DNA of 64,000 bases from Aeromicrobium panaciterrae (GCF_031457275.1 NZ_JAVDWH010000001.1:1488001-1552000); one strand, 5' to 3'. Shown: positions 9,453 to 18,223, numbered from the stretch's first letter. A program made the numbers and translations. Notes: a model not told the origin generated them from the sequence alone.

Positions 9453-9938
9453 CTAGCGTTGGGCATCAAAAGGTACGTGCTCGAGGAGGTGGATGCTGGG
9501 AACGTCGAGCTTGCGTTGGGCGCGGGAGGTCCAGTCGATCTGGAGGAACTCCTTCACGATGTGCGGCTCGGTCAAAATGATGACTTCGTCCGAGCCGGTG
9601 TCCTTGACCATGGCGATCAGGGCGTCGATCGGATCTTCCTCGGTCAGCAGACTCGTGACGTCGGCGCCTCGGGCAGCGATGAGTGCAGCGCTGGCGTCGA
9701 GCTCCGCCTGGCCGGCCTGCACGATCTCGTGCTGTACGTCCTCGAGGATGTCAGGCTCGGTGAGCGGGACCTGTCCGCCGAGCGTGCCCATCGAGGCGGT
9801 CAGCACCGCAGCGGACGGCTGAACGGGAAGCAGCAGGTGATAGCGGACGGTGTCTTCGAGCCCTTCGTGCAAAGCGATGATCTGATCCGCGTCGAGATCG
9901 TTGAGCTGTCGTTCGATCAGCAGTGCGACGTCATACAT
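9453..9938 (-). CDS. Conserved actinobacterial protein of unknown function
   Basis: I place the start at the ATG at 9938 (MYDVALLIERQLNDLDA), which gives 161 residues; the frame is open further upstream but overlaps the RibD-like gene. The family is common in Actinobacteria and is often mislabelled as an indole-glycerol-phosphate synthase. The segments ADQIIALHEGLEDTVRYHLL and EVIILTEPHIVKEFLQIDW are conserved in it. The alternating pattern of strands and helices resembles a universal-stress-protein fold, which is inference. No catalytic motif is evident. Confidence 0.8.
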   Translation of the reverse strand: MYDVALLIERQLNDLDADQIIALHEGLEDTVRYHLLLPVQPSAAVLTASMGTLGGQVPLTEPDILEDVQHEIVQAGQAELDASAALIAARGADVTSLLTEEDPIDALIAMVKDTGSDEVIILTEPHIVKEFLQIDWTSRAQRKLDVPSIHLLEHVPFDAQR

Positions 9939-9972
9939 ACGTAGCCTCTCGGTGGATGTCCGTGGTCTCAGA

Positions 9973-10653
9973 CTACGACCGCACCCAACGCGTGAGCAGG
10001 ACTCCGTCGGCGTCGAGTACGTGCGCTCTCTGCATGTGGGTCGTGACGGCCTGGGGTCCGTGGGCGATACGAGGCGCGGCGCCAGCGGCAAGAACCGGCG
10101 CAATCGTGAGACACAGGTCGTCGACCAGGTCGTGCGCGACGAGAGTTCCGTGCAGCGTTGGGCCGCCCTCGCAGAGCACGCGTGTCAGTCCACGGGAGGC
10201 GAGCTCGGCAAGAACTGCTGGCCAGTCGATGACACCCTCACCGAACGCGAGTACGTCCATCTCGTCGCGCAGCTCGGCGAGTCCAGGAGCGTCGGTCGTG
10301 GTGATCAGCAGTTGATCGCGGAGTACGTCGGGGATGTCGAGCCGGCGGCTGACCACGGCAATCGGCGGCACGGGAGCGAGCCCGAGCCGTGAGCGGAGGT
10401 CTCCATCAACCTCATCGGTCCCGACGGGTTGGTATCCCTCGGTACGAGCGGTTCCGGCGCCAACGATGATCACATCGGCAAGTGACCTCAGCAGCGCGAA
10501 GACGCGCTTGTCGACCTCGCCGCCGAGTGAGCCGGACTTGCCGCTCTCGTCGTACGCGGCTCCGTCCAGTGTCGAGACGAAGTTCGTCCGCACCCAGGTC
10601 TTGCCCTCGGGGTAGGCGTACAGACGCTCAAGCTCAGCCTGCTCCGGAAACAT
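9973..10653 (-). CDS. RibD C-terminal/dihydrofolate-reductase-fold reductase
   Basis: The likely start is the ATG at 10653 (MFPEQAELERLYAYP), giving 226 residues; the longer open frame upstream runs antisense to PPK2. The fold is that of the RibD C-terminal reductase: the substrate segment RTNFVSTLDGAAYD, the nucleotide segment DVIIVGAGTARTEGY and the Gly-rich loop LCEGGPTLHGTL are all present. Proteins of this type reduce a pyrimidine intermediate of riboflavin synthesis or related substrates. There is no deaminase domain, and no other riboflavin gene is nearby. Confidence 0.85.
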   Translation of the reverse strand: MFPEQAELERLYAYPEGKTWVRTNFVSTLDGAAYDESGKSGSLGGEVDKRVFALLRSLADVIIVGAGTARTEGYQPVGTDEVDGDLRSRLGLAPVPPIAVVSRRLDIPDVLRDQLLITTTDAPGLAELRDEMDVLAFGEGVIDWPAVLAELASRGLTRVLCEGGPTLHGTLVAHDLVDDLCLTIAPVLAAGAAPRIAHGPQAVTTHMQRAHVLDADGVLLTRWVRS

Positions 10654-10692
10654 GAGTGCATCGTATGGCGTCTCTCCGGCATACTCCCGAAC

Positions 10693-11532
10693 ATGGCCAA
10701 GACTCTTGATGAGCAGCTCGCCGTCTCCGGCAAGATCAAGCTCGCCGACTACGACTCGCGCGCCACGACTGGCTTCGACGGCGGCAAGGACGACTCGGCG
10801 AAGTCGCTCACGCTGCTCGGAGAAGAGCTCAGTGACCTGCAGGAACGGCTGTACGCCAACGGTGACGCCAAGATTTCCGACAGGAAGGTCCTCCTGTTGC
10901 TGCAGGGAATGGACACTTCCGGCAAGGGCGGCATCATCCGGCATGCCGCGGGCCTGGTCGACCCATTGGGACTCACCATCACGTCGTTCAAGAAGCCGAC
11001 ACAGGAAGAGCTCAAGCACGACTTCCTGTGGCGCATCGAGAAGGGACTGCCAGCTCCGGGGAAGATCGGCGTCTTCGATCGCTCGCAATACGAGGACGTG
11101 CTCATCGCCCGCGTACGTCAGCTGGCTGAGCCGCAAGAGATCGAGCGGCGGTACGACGCGATCAACGAGTTCGAGAAGAAGTTCGTCGAGTCCGGGGGTG
11201 TGGTCATCAAGTGCTTCCTGCACATCCACTCCGATGACCAGAAGGAGCGCCTCGCCGCGCGCCTCGAGGATCCGGCCAAGCACTGGAAGTACAACCCCAA
11301 CGACGTCAACGAGCGGATGCTCTGGGATGACTACCAGCGCGCGTACGAGATCGCCATCGAGCGTTGCTCAACCGAATGGGCGCCATGGCACCTGATTCCG
11401 AGCGGTCGCAAGTGGTACCGCAACTGGGCTGTGGCGGCGCTGCTCGCAGAGAAGCTTCGTGGCCTCAACCTCGAGTGGCCGCCCGCCAATTTCGACGTAG
11501 ATGCCGAGAAGGCCCGCCTCGCAAACACGTGA
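10693..11532 (+). CDS. ppk2: Polyphosphate kinase 2 family phosphotransferase
   Basis: A 279-residue PPK2 enzyme that transfers phosphate between polyphosphate and a nucleotide. The Walker A motif GMDTSGKGG (residues 72-80), the lid region and the Walker B-like FDRSQYEDVLIARV (Asp129) are intact. The single-domain length fits the class that phosphorylates AMP or ADP with polyphosphate; which nucleotide is used cannot be decided by eye. It is divergent from the RibD-like gene and convergent with the sulfite-reduction operon. Confidence 0.93.
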   Translation: MAKTLDEQLAVSGKIKLADYDSRATTGFDGGKDDSAKSLTLLGEELSDLQERLYANGDAKISDRKVLLLLQGMDTSGKGGIIRHAAGLVDPLGLTITSFKKPTQEELKHDFLWRIEKGLPAPGKIGVFDRSQYEDVLIARVRQLAEPQEIERRYDAINEFEKKFVESGGVVIKCFLHIHSDDQKERLAARLEDPAKHWKYNPNDVNERMLWDDYQRAYEIAIERCSTEWAPWHLIPSGRKWYRNWAVAALLAEKLRGLNLEWPPANFDVDAEKARLANT

Positions 11533-11556
11533 GGCGGGCCTGTCTGGTCCTGCTGA

Positions 11557-12315
11557 TCAGGCGAAGAGTGCGTCCAGCGGTACGAGGTCGACAGCGCCGA
11601 CGGCGTAGCGAGCCAGGATGACCCGGGCCACTTCGACGTCTGCACCCAGCGGCTCGGCGACCGCAACGGCTCCGGCCTCGTAGGCGAGCTCGGCCACGCG
11701 GTCGGGCAGGACGCCCGGTGCGAGGAAGAGCGTGCCAACCGCGATGTGACGACGACCGTCGGCACGGTGCTGGCGTACGGCCTCACCGGCAGCTGGCGGA
11801 ACGCTCGACGCGAAGGCGGCGATCGTCGGCAGCTTGTGGTGAGCGCCCCAAGCGCGGGCAGCCCGGGAGATCGCAGCGTTCGCGATCGGGTCGGACGAGC
11901 CTGCACCGGCAAGCACGAGTGCGTCGAGCTCACGTACACGGTTCTTGGAGAGCGCTTCACGCAGTCGCGTGTCGAGCACGCGGAAGAACGCGGCCTCCAT
12001 GCCAAGCACGCGTGTGGCGTGGACCTGGATGCCGTCATGACGCTGAACCGCGGCCTCGATCGCAGCGGGTACGTCGACCCGTGCGTGGTAAGCCTCGCTC
12101 AGCAGCAGCGGTACGACGACGATCTCCTGGTGCCCTTCGGCGACCAGACGGTCGACGGCCGCATCGAAGCTGGGCTCCGCGAGGTCGAGGAACGCAGGCT
12201 CCACTCGGAGGTCGGGACGCATGCATGCGACCAGCTCCGTGAGGGCGTTGATAGTGGCGGCAGAACGCGGGTCGCGGCTGCCATGCGCAAGAGCAATAAG
12301 TGCTGGTGCGGTCAT
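11557..12315 (-). CDS. Sirohydrochlorin chelatase (CbiX/SirB family)
   Basis: I start this 252-residue protein at the ATG at 12315, which overlaps the stop of the zinc-ribbon gene (ATGA). Two CbiX-like halves are visible: the N-terminal motif LIALAHGSRDP supplies the metal-site His, and the second half begins at DALVLAGAGSSDP. The family inserts Fe or Co into sirohydrochlorin. Here it follows a siroheme-dependent sulfite reductase, so iron insertion to make siroheme is the likely role. It is the last gene of the operon. Confidence 0.9.
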   Translation of the reverse strand: MTAPALIALAHGSRDPRSAATINALTELVACMRPDLRVEPAFLDLAEPSFDAAVDRLVAEGHQEIVVVPLLLSEAYHARVDVPAAIEAAVQRHDGIQVHATRVLGMEAAFFRVLDTRLREALSKNRVRELDALVLAGAGSSDPIANAAISRAARAWGAHHKLPTIAAFASSVPPAAGEAVRQHRADGRRHIAVGTLFLAPGVLPDRVAELAYEAGAVAVAEPLGADVEVARVILARYAVGAVDLVPLDALFA

Positions 12316-12500
12316 GATGTGTGCCTCCTTCCGGGTGATGCGGGGTTGGTTGTTGCGGGGTTTGCAAGTTGGCCGATGAAGTTGAGCTTGAATGCCCTCA
12401 GACACGAGCGACATTCCCACTCGCCGTGCTGTTCGCCGTGGGGACGAAGGTCCTCGTCGGCGCAGTACGGGCAGTGAAATGGAACCGCGCGACCGGTCAT
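12312..12500 (-). CDS. Small zinc-ribbon protein of the sulfite-reduction operon
   Basis: A 62-residue protein with two Cys pairs, CPYC (10/13) and CRSC (30/33), that should form one zinc ribbon or bind an iron-sulfur cluster. It overlaps both neighbours by 4 bases (ATGA on each side), so it is translated as part of the operon. Similar small proteins sit beside sulfite reductase genes in other actinobacteria. The role is unknown; a share in metal or siroheme delivery is a guess from context. Confidence 0.8.
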   Translation of the reverse strand: MTGRAVPFHCPYCADEDLRPHGEQHGEWECRSCLRAFKLNFIGQLANPATTNPASPGRRHTS

Positions 12501-14182
12501 CGGAGGACCTCCTCGTCGACACGAGCGACCCAGCGAGCGAACGACTCAGAGTCGTCGCGCTGCTCGAGGTACGTGCGCGACAACTTCTCGACGTACTCGG
12601 GGAGGTGATCGGCGGTGACCTTGTGTGCGCGGAGCTTGCGACCGAAGCCGGCCTCGAGTCCGAGTGCGCCACCGAGGTGAACCTGGAAGCCCTCGACCTG
12701 CTCGCCGTGCTCGTCCATGACGAGCATTCCCTTCAGGCCGATGTCGGCCGTCTGGATGCGGGCGCAGGAGTTGGGGCAACCGTTGACGTTCACCGTGATC
12801 GGAGTGTCGAGCTCGGGGACACGCTGCTCGAGCTCGTCGATCAGGTCAGCAGCACGCTGCTTGGTCTCGACGATGGCGAGCTTGCAGTACTCGATGCCGG
12901 TGCAGGCCATCGTGTTGCGGCGCCACTGCGAAGGACGGGCGTGCAGACCGATCTCGTCGAGTGCGGCGACCAGCGACTCGACCTTGTCCTCGTCGATGTC
13001 GAGCACGACGAGCTTCTGCATCGGAGTCGTACGTACGCGGTCGCTGCCGTGGGCCTCGACAATGTCGGCGACCTGGTTGAGCAGGGTTCCGGAGATGCGA
13101 CCCACCGTGGCGGCTGCGCCGACGTAGAACTTGCCGTCCGTCTGCGGGAACACGCCGACGTGGTCAGCAGGTGTCTCGGGCGCTTCTGGCGCTTCGAGGT
13201 CGATGAGCTTGCGCTCGAGGTACTCGGTCTCGAGGACTTCGCGGAACTTCTCGATGCCCCAGTCGGCGATGAGGAACTTCAGGCGTGCGCGGGTGCGCAG
13301 ACGGCGGTAGCCGTAGTCACGGAAGATGCTGACAACGCCCTTCCAGACCTCGGGCACCTCGTCGAGCGGTACCCACACGCCAACGCGCTGGGCGAGCATC
13401 GGGTTGGTCGACAATCCGCCACCGACCCAGAGGTCGAGTCCGGGGCCGTGCTCGGGGTGCACTGCACCGGTGAACGCGATGTCGTTGATCTGCGGGACGA
13501 CGTCGTGGCCGGGGTGACCGCTGATCGCGGACTTGAACTTACGAGGCAGGTTGGAGAACTCGCGATCGCCGATGAACTGGCTCTCGATCGCCTCAATGGC
13601 AGAGGTGGCGTCGATGATCTCGTCGGCGGAGATGCCGGCGACGGGGGAGCCGAGGATGACGCGGGGGCAGTCGCCGCACGCTTCCTGGGTCGACAGGCCG
13701 ACCGCTTCGAGGCGTTCCCAGATCGTCGGCACGTCGCGTACGTCGATCCAGTGGTACTGGACGTTCTGGCGATCGGTGAGGTCTGCGGTGTCGCGAGCGA
13801 ACTCGGTCGAGATGTCAGCGACCGTACGAAGCTGCTCAAGGTTGAGCTGCCCGCCGTCGATGCGGACTCGCATCATGAAGTACTCAGCGTCCAGCTCTTC
13901 GGGCTCGAGCGTTGCGGTCTTGCCGCCGTCGATGCCTTCCTTGCGCTGCGTGTAGAGGCCCCACCAGCGGAAACGGCCGCGAAGGTCGCCACCATCGATC
14001 GAGGAGAAGCCACGATGCGCGTAGATGTTCTCGATGCGGGCGCGGACGTTGAGCGGGTTGTCGTCCTTCTTGGACTGCTCGTTGGCATTCAGCGGCTCGC
14101 GGTAGCCCAGCGCCCACTGGCCCTCGCCGCGCTTGGGGCGCGGTCGACGGGCAGTGGTGTCGGTACCGGGTGCTGGTGCCAT
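12497..14182 (-). CDS. nirA: Ferredoxin-dependent sulfite reductase (NirA/SirA type)
   Basis: This 561-residue siroheme/[4Fe-4S] enzyme reduces sulfite to sulfide with six electrons from ferredoxin. The four cluster ligands are visible: Cys427 and Cys433 (MACTGIEYCK) and Cys469 and Cys473 (NGCPNSCAR). Tyr77 (WWGLY) and Cys169 (QEACGDC) lie 92 residues apart, the same spacing as the Tyr-Cys crosslinked pair known in Mycobacterium tuberculosis NirA, which acts on sulfite. The leader ORF upstream and the chelatase downstream also favour sulfite over nitrite as substrate. Confidence 0.93.
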   Translation of the reverse strand: MAPAPGTDTTARRPRPKRGEGQWALGYREPLNANEQSKKDDNPLNVRARIENIYAHRGFSSIDGGDLRGRFRWWGLYTQRKEGIDGGKTATLEPEELDAEYFMMRVRIDGGQLNLEQLRTVADISTEFARDTADLTDRQNVQYHWIDVRDVPTIWERLEAVGLSTQEACGDCPRVILGSPVAGISADEIIDATSAIEAIESQFIGDREFSNLPRKFKSAISGHPGHDVVPQINDIAFTGAVHPEHGPGLDLWVGGGLSTNPMLAQRVGVWVPLDEVPEVWKGVVSIFRDYGYRRLRTRARLKFLIADWGIEKFREVLETEYLERKLIDLEAPEAPETPADHVGVFPQTDGKFYVGAAATVGRISGTLLNQVADIVEAHGSDRVRTTPMQKLVVLDIDEDKVESLVAALDEIGLHARPSQWRRNTMACTGIEYCKLAIVETKQRAADLIDELEQRVPELDTPITVNVNGCPNSCARIQTADIGLKGMLVMDEHGEQVEGFQVHLGGALGLEAGFGRKLRAHKVTADHLPEYVEKLSRTYLEQRDDSESFARWVARVDEEVLR

Positions 14183-14265
14183 GAAATTCCCTAGAACAGG
14201 GGCATGCGGCGTGGCGTGAGGCCTAGTCGCCGCGCGCCATCAAAAAGAAAGAGGTGGGCGCGTTG

Positions 14266-14346
14266 TCAGCGACACATCATGTTGCGGGCACGACCGAGGT
14301 CCACGTGGATACGTCCCACGAGCCAGAGAGTCTGTGCCGAAAGCAT
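14266..14346 (-). CDS. 26-residue Cys-containing leader peptide upstream of nirA
   Basis: A short ORF of 26 codons ends 83 bases before the nirA start. It begins MLSAQTLWLVGR, continues with the conserved-looking stretch HVDLGRARNMMCR, and has Cys as its penultimate residue before TGA. Short leader peptides of this type (a VGRxHVDLxR core and a Cys near the end) are found upstream of sulfur-assimilation genes in actinobacteria. Ribosome stalling at the Cys codon when charged tRNA-Cys is low is the likely control mechanism. No Shine-Dalgarno sequence is evident, so the transcript may be leaderless. Confidence 0.8.
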   Translation of the reverse strand: MLSAQTLWLVGRIHVDLGRARNMMCR

Positions 14347-14377
14347 GCGTTGAGTTTGCGGGACCGGACACCCGTAC

Positions 14378-14438
14378 GACAAGCATTTGTCCCATGATGT
14401 GGGACACCTGTCCACATTATGAAACAAGCAGGTGCTTG
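14378..14438. promoter_or_regulatory. Cluster of inverted repeats in the nirA promoter region
   Basis: Four inverted repeats lie within about 60 bases: GACAA-4-TTGTC (14378-14391), TGTCCCA-5-TGGGACA (14388-14406), GTGGGACA-CC-TGTCCAC (one mismatch, 14399-14415) and CAAGCA-GG-TGCTTG (14425-14438). Three alternate the TGTCC/GGACA half-site. They sit just upstream of the leader ORF, where the promoter must be, and look like operator sites for a dimeric regulator. The regulator is not identified. Confidence 0.55.
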
Positions 14439-14471
14439 CCCCGCGTAAAGCGGGTCAATGTGTGGGCTGAG

Positions 14472-15095
14472 TCACTCCTGCGGAACGAGCAGTGAAACGG
14501 CGTATGCGCCCGCTGCTGACGCCGCGAGTACGACTCCGGCAGCCACCAGTGCAACGTCCCAGGGGACCAATCCAGCGGTCGCCAGGCCGATGACGGCGGC
14601 AGGTTGGAACGCAGCGATCAGACCGAGCGGGAGCACTGCTCCAGCCACGATCGTGGGTACGGCACTCAGTGTCTCGTTGCCGCCACCGTCGATGCTGAGC
14701 GTCACCCAGGCACCGAGCAGGCCGACCAGCGCTGCTCCGACGGCCGTCACCACCAGACCGGGCTGCGTGAACACGAGGGTGTCGCCGAGCTTGTCCTCGA
14801 GCGCCAGGGCGACGAAGCCTCCGATGACGGCGCCGACCGTATGCGCCGCAAGTACCGGCAGCAGCGTCCCCCAGGGACGACGGCCGACAACGGCGAGAGT
14901 GACTGCCGAGGCGGGATTGGCCAGGCCGAGAGTGCCGCGTTCCTCGGTGGAGTGCAACTGGGCGTACCAGGTGAACAGCACCGCGACAGCCGCAACCGCG
15001 GCGACCGCGAGAGTGGCATCGGCGGCACGCAGAGCCATGGCAGCAATGAGTGTGAGGAGCGCTGAGAACAACGCTCCGAGAATTGGCTTGCGCAT
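14472..15095 (-). CDS. Aquaporin-like (MIP superfamily) membrane protein, degenerate
   Basis: A 207-residue protein with about six hydrophobic segments. The segment GLANPASAVTLAVVGRRPWG matches the first NPA box of major intrinsic proteins (NPAVTLA), and FQPAAVIGLATAGLVPWD takes the place of the second, with Gln-Pro-Ala instead of Asn-Pro-Ala. Internal symmetry and length agree with a MIP channel, but the pore residues differ from classical aquaporins, so the transported solute is open. It lies just upstream of the nirA promoter on the same strand. The 164-base space above it (15096-15259) shows no clear signal. Confidence 0.65.
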   Translation of the reverse strand: MRKPILGALFSALLTLIAAMALRAADATLAVAAVAAVAVLFTWYAQLHSTEERGTLGLANPASAVTLAVVGRRPWGTLLPVLAAHTVGAVIGGFVALALEDKLGDTLVFTQPGLVVTAVGAALVGLLGAWVTLSIDGGGNETLSAVPTIVAGAVLPLGLIAAFQPAAVIGLATAGLVPWDVALVAAGVVLAASAAGAYAVSLLVPQE

Positions 15096-15259
15096 TTAGG
15101 GCGTGCCTCTCAGTTGGTGGTCGGTAGTGAGCGTGGCATCCGCGCCCGGCTGGCAAGGCCGAGGAGTGAGGCGCACCGGTGTTGTGCTGCGAGCGACGAG
15201 AACGCCGCCAGACGGGATGCGGGGCCGCGCGAGCCGGCCATCGAACTGGGAGGCATGCC

Positions 15260-16909
15260 CTAATTCTCCAGGTGAGGTGTGGTGCGGGCAACGATGCCTG
15301 CGAGATCAAGTCCGCGGGGGAGCGTGCCGAACGTACCGCCCCAGTCGCCTGCGAGGCGGGAGGCGCAGAACGCGTCGGCGACGCTGGGGTCGCCGTGCTT
15401 GATCAAGACGGCAGCCTGCAGGGAGGTCGCCATGCTGGCGGCGATGCGGCGTGCTCGGACTTCGACGTCGGTCAGATCGGCGAGCTCGGTGAGTACGCCG
15501 TCGACGGCGGTGTCGAGTCGCGCGTCCTCGCCACGTACCTCAGCCATCTCGGTGATCCATGCGTCGAGCGACTCTGGCTCGCGACCGAGAGCGCGCAGTA
15601 CGTCGAGTGCGTTGACGTTGCCGCTGCCTTCCCAGATCGAGTTGAGCGGAGACTCGCGGAACATCAGCGGCATGCCGGACTCTTCGACGTAGCCATTGCC
15701 GCCCAGGCACTCGAGCGATTCGGCGACCATCATCGGCGTGCGCTTGCAGACCCAGAACTTCTCGAGTGCAAGGCCGATGCGGCGCAGTGCCTGCTCGTGC
15801 GGATCGTTGGGCTTGTCGACAGCTGACGCCAGACGGATCGCTACGAACGTTGCCGCCTCTGTCTCCACGGCGAGGTCGGCAAGCACGTTCGTCATCGCCG
15901 GCTGGTCAGCCAGTGTCGCGCCAAAGGCCGAGCGGTGCGAGGTGTGCCACGCGGCTTCGGCGAGCGCCTTGCGCATCAAGCTGGCTGAGCCGAGCACGCA
16001 GTCCATACGAGTCGCGGAGACCATCTCGATGATCGTGCGGATGCCGCGTCCTTCGTCGCCAAGGCGAGTCGCGTACGTGTCGTTGAACTCGAGCTCGCTC
16101 GAGGCGTTGGAGCGGTTACCGAGCTTGTCCTTGAGCCGCACGATCGACAGCGAGTTGCGGGTGCCGTCGGGGCGGACGCGCGGGACAACGAAGCAGGTGA
16201 CGCCCTCGGGTGCCTGAGCCAGCACGAGGAACATGTCGTTCATTGGCGCGGAGGTGAACCACTTGTGGCCGGTCAGCAGGTACTCGCCGTGCGTCTCGGT
16301 CGGGCGGGCGATCGTCGTGTTGGTGCGGAGGTCTGAGCCACCCTGCTTCTCGGTCATGCCCATGCCGGCGAGAAGGCCAGCCTTCTCCTCGGGCGGGCGG
16401 ATGCCGAAGTCGTAGGTACGCGACGCGAGTCCGGTGATCCATTGCTTCGCCAGCGCGTCGTCGGCGCGAAGGGCGGGCACCACGGCGTACGTCATCGTGA
16501 TGGGACACATGTGGCCGCCTTCGGCCTGGCCCCACGTGAAGAAGCCGGCTGCACGCTTGAGGTGAGCGACGGGGCTCTGCGAGGTCCACGGCTCGGCGGT
16601 GAGCCCGAAGCCCACGCCCTGCGTCATCAGCCAGTGCCACGACGGGTGAAACTCAACTTCGTCGATGCGGTTGCCGTAGCGGTCATTCGTACGAAGCTTG
16701 GGCTCGTTCTCGTTGGACAGGTGCCAGGCCTCGCGCGCTTGCGCTGAGCCGGACAACGAGCCGATCGGAGTGATGTCCTCGACGATCTCGGCGGTGTGCT
16801 CACCGCCGTATGCGCGTACGGCATCCATCAAGGCGTTGTCGCTGGTCGCGACGTTGTAACCAACCAGTGGGGTCGCCTGGTTCTCTGGTGCACGTTGCAG
16901 GGGATCCAT
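15260..16909 (-). CDS. Acyl-CoA dehydrogenase family protein, AidB type
   Basis: A 549-residue flavoprotein close in length to AidB. It shows the AidB-like N-terminal extension, the flavin segment MTEKQGGSDLRTNTT, and the C-terminal signature ESLECLGGNGYVEESGMP followed by RESPLNSIWEGSGNV. AidB proteins bind DNA and have weak isovaleryl-CoA dehydrogenase activity in Escherichia coli; in actinobacteria the relatives are often simply acyl-CoA dehydrogenases. The exact substrate is not evident. It is divergent from the YihY-family gene with a 17-base gap. Confidence 0.9.
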   Translation of the reverse strand: MDPLQRAPENQATPLVGYNVATSDNALMDAVRAYGGEHTAEIVEDITPIGSLSGSAQAREAWHLSNENEPKLRTNDRYGNRIDEVEFHPSWHWLMTQGVGFGLTAEPWTSQSPVAHLKRAAGFFTWGQAEGGHMCPITMTYAVVPALRADDALAKQWITGLASRTYDFGIRPPEEKAGLLAGMGMTEKQGGSDLRTNTTIARPTETHGEYLLTGHKWFTSAPMNDMFLVLAQAPEGVTCFVVPRVRPDGTRNSLSIVRLKDKLGNRSNASSELEFNDTYATRLGDEGRGIRTIIEMVSATRMDCVLGSASLMRKALAEAAWHTSHRSAFGATLADQPAMTNVLADLAVETEAATFVAIRLASAVDKPNDPHEQALRRIGLALEKFWVCKRTPMMVAESLECLGGNGYVEESGMPLMFRESPLNSIWEGSGNVNALDVLRALGREPESLDAWITEMAEVRGEDARLDTAVDGVLTELADLTDVEVRARRIAASMATSLQAAVLIKHGDPSVADAFCASRLAGDWGGTFGTLPRGLDLAGIVARTTPHLEN

Positions 16910-16926
16910 GTCGCTACGGTAGAGCC

Positions 16927-17811
16927 ATGGCGGTGGAACCGGTAGACCGACCGGGCAGCGCTGATTCTCTTCTGCTGCTCGTCAAACAGCTGATCGCCCG
17001 CACCGTCAGCAGCTGCTTTCGCTATCGCGTCACTGGCCTCGCGGCCGAGGCCGCGTTCTTCGCGATCCTCTCGCTTCCACCCTTGGTGTTCGGTCTTGCT
17101 GGCTCGATCGGCTTCATCGCTGAACGGTTCGACGTGGACCAGGTCGACGTGCTCAAGGACCGGATCCTCGACCTGTCGTCTCAGGCGCTGACGCCGGACA
17201 CTGTCGACCAGGTGATCGCGCCGACGCTCAACGACGTGCTCGGCAGCGGTCGTATCGACGTCATCTCGATCGGCTTTGTCCTTGCGCTGTGGTCGGGCTC
17301 TCGCGCGCTCAACGTCTTCATCGACACCATCACGATTCTTTATGGCCATGGCGGCAAGCGCGGCATCGTCAAGACGCGCGCACTGTCATTCGGCCTCTAC
17401 ATCGTCGCCCTGTTGGTCGGCATCGTCCTCGTGCCGCTGGTGCTGGCCGGTCCGTCCGTGGCTGCGGATGTAATGCCGGAAGGCTTCAGCTTCCTGAAGC
17501 ACTTTTATTGGCCAGCCGTCCTTGTGTTGTCGATCCTGTTCCTGACGACGCTCTATCACTTGGCCGTTCCCGTACGTCGCAAGTGGATGGTGGGAATGCC
17601 TGGAGCGGTGTTCACCCTGACGCTGTGGATCTTCGGTAGCTACTTCGTACGGTGGGCGCTCGGATTCTCTTCAGGTGGTACGTCGATCTACGGACCGCTA
17701 GCCGCGCCGATCGCCGTACTCCTGTGGTTGTACGTGCTGTCGATCGCCGTGCTGATCGGTGCCGCGATCAACGCGGCGGTCGAGCAAATGCGCGCCGAAC
17801 GCGCATCGTAG
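16927..17811 (+). CDS. YihY/BrkB-family membrane protein
   Basis: I start at the ATG at 16927 (MAVEPVDRPG), giving 294 residues; the frame is open upstream but antisense to the AidB-like gene. Six hydrophobic segments are visible, with the family signatures RVTGLAAEAAFFAILSLPP near the N-terminus and SSGGTSIYGPLAAPIAVLLW late in the chain. This family was once annotated as ribonuclease BN; the real function is unknown and probably membrane-related. The DUF4333 gene follows after 10 bases. Confidence 0.88.
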   Translation: MAVEPVDRPGSADSLLLLVKQLIARTVSSCFRYRVTGLAAEAAFFAILSLPPLVFGLAGSIGFIAERFDVDQVDVLKDRILDLSSQALTPDTVDQVIAPTLNDVLGSGRIDVISIGFVLALWSGSRALNVFIDTITILYGHGGKRGIVKTRALSFGLYIVALLVGIVLVPLVLAGPSVAADVMPEGFSFLKHFYWPAVLVLSILFLTTLYHLAVPVRRKWMVGMPGAVFTLTLWIFGSYFVRWALGFSSGGTSIYGPLAAPIAVLLWLYVLSIAVLIGAAINAAVEQMRAERAS

Positions 17812-17821
17812 GCTTCCCGTC

Positions 17822-18223
17822 ATGGCAAATCCGTTTCGAAGCAAGACGGCGACGAATGTCGCATTTGTGGTCGCCACGCTTCTGATGATTGCGGGCGCAA
17901 TCTTCTGGGCGAAGGACAACTTCAAGGAACAGAACAGGCCTGAGTCCAAGGAGACCGTTGCGCCGGTCATCTTGATGTCAAGCGACGGCGTTGAGGACAA
18001 TATCGAGCGTCGGCTCAGTGGCCGCGAAGGCCGTCCGATCGTCGCCAAGTGCCCCAAGAAGGTCGATCAGGCGATCGGCACGAAGTTCGACTGCGATGTG
18101 TTCTTCCCGAATCGCGAGGATGCCATTGCCACCGCGCATGTCGTGGTCGACGGCCCGAACGGCGAGTTCAGCTGGAAGTCCGAGCCGAAGGTCAAGAGCG
18201 ACGACGACGAGGAAGCCACTTAG
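17822..18223 (+). CDS. DUF4333 domain membrane-anchored protein
   Basis: The start at ATG 17822 gives 133 residues. One membrane segment (VAFVVATLLMIAGAIFWA) is followed by an extracellular domain with the DUF4333 pattern: GVEDNIERRL, then KCPKKVDQAIGTKFDCDVFF with two Cys that may form a disulfide. The C-terminus is acidic. Function unknown. The last 4 bases overlap the convergent downstream gene. Confidence 0.82.
   Translation: MANPFRSKTATNVAFVVATLLMIAGAIFWAKDNFKEQNRPESKETVAPVILMSSDGVEDNIERRLSGREGRPIVAKCPKKVDQAIGTKFDCDVFFPNREDAIATAHVVVDGPNGEFSWKSEPKVKSDDDEEAT

Noticed and set aside
15110..15256. A 48-codon minus-strand frame between the AidB-like gene and the aquaporin-like gene
   Set aside because: It has no hydrophobic pattern, no clear ribosome site and no coding-like third-position bias. 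The composition looks random.
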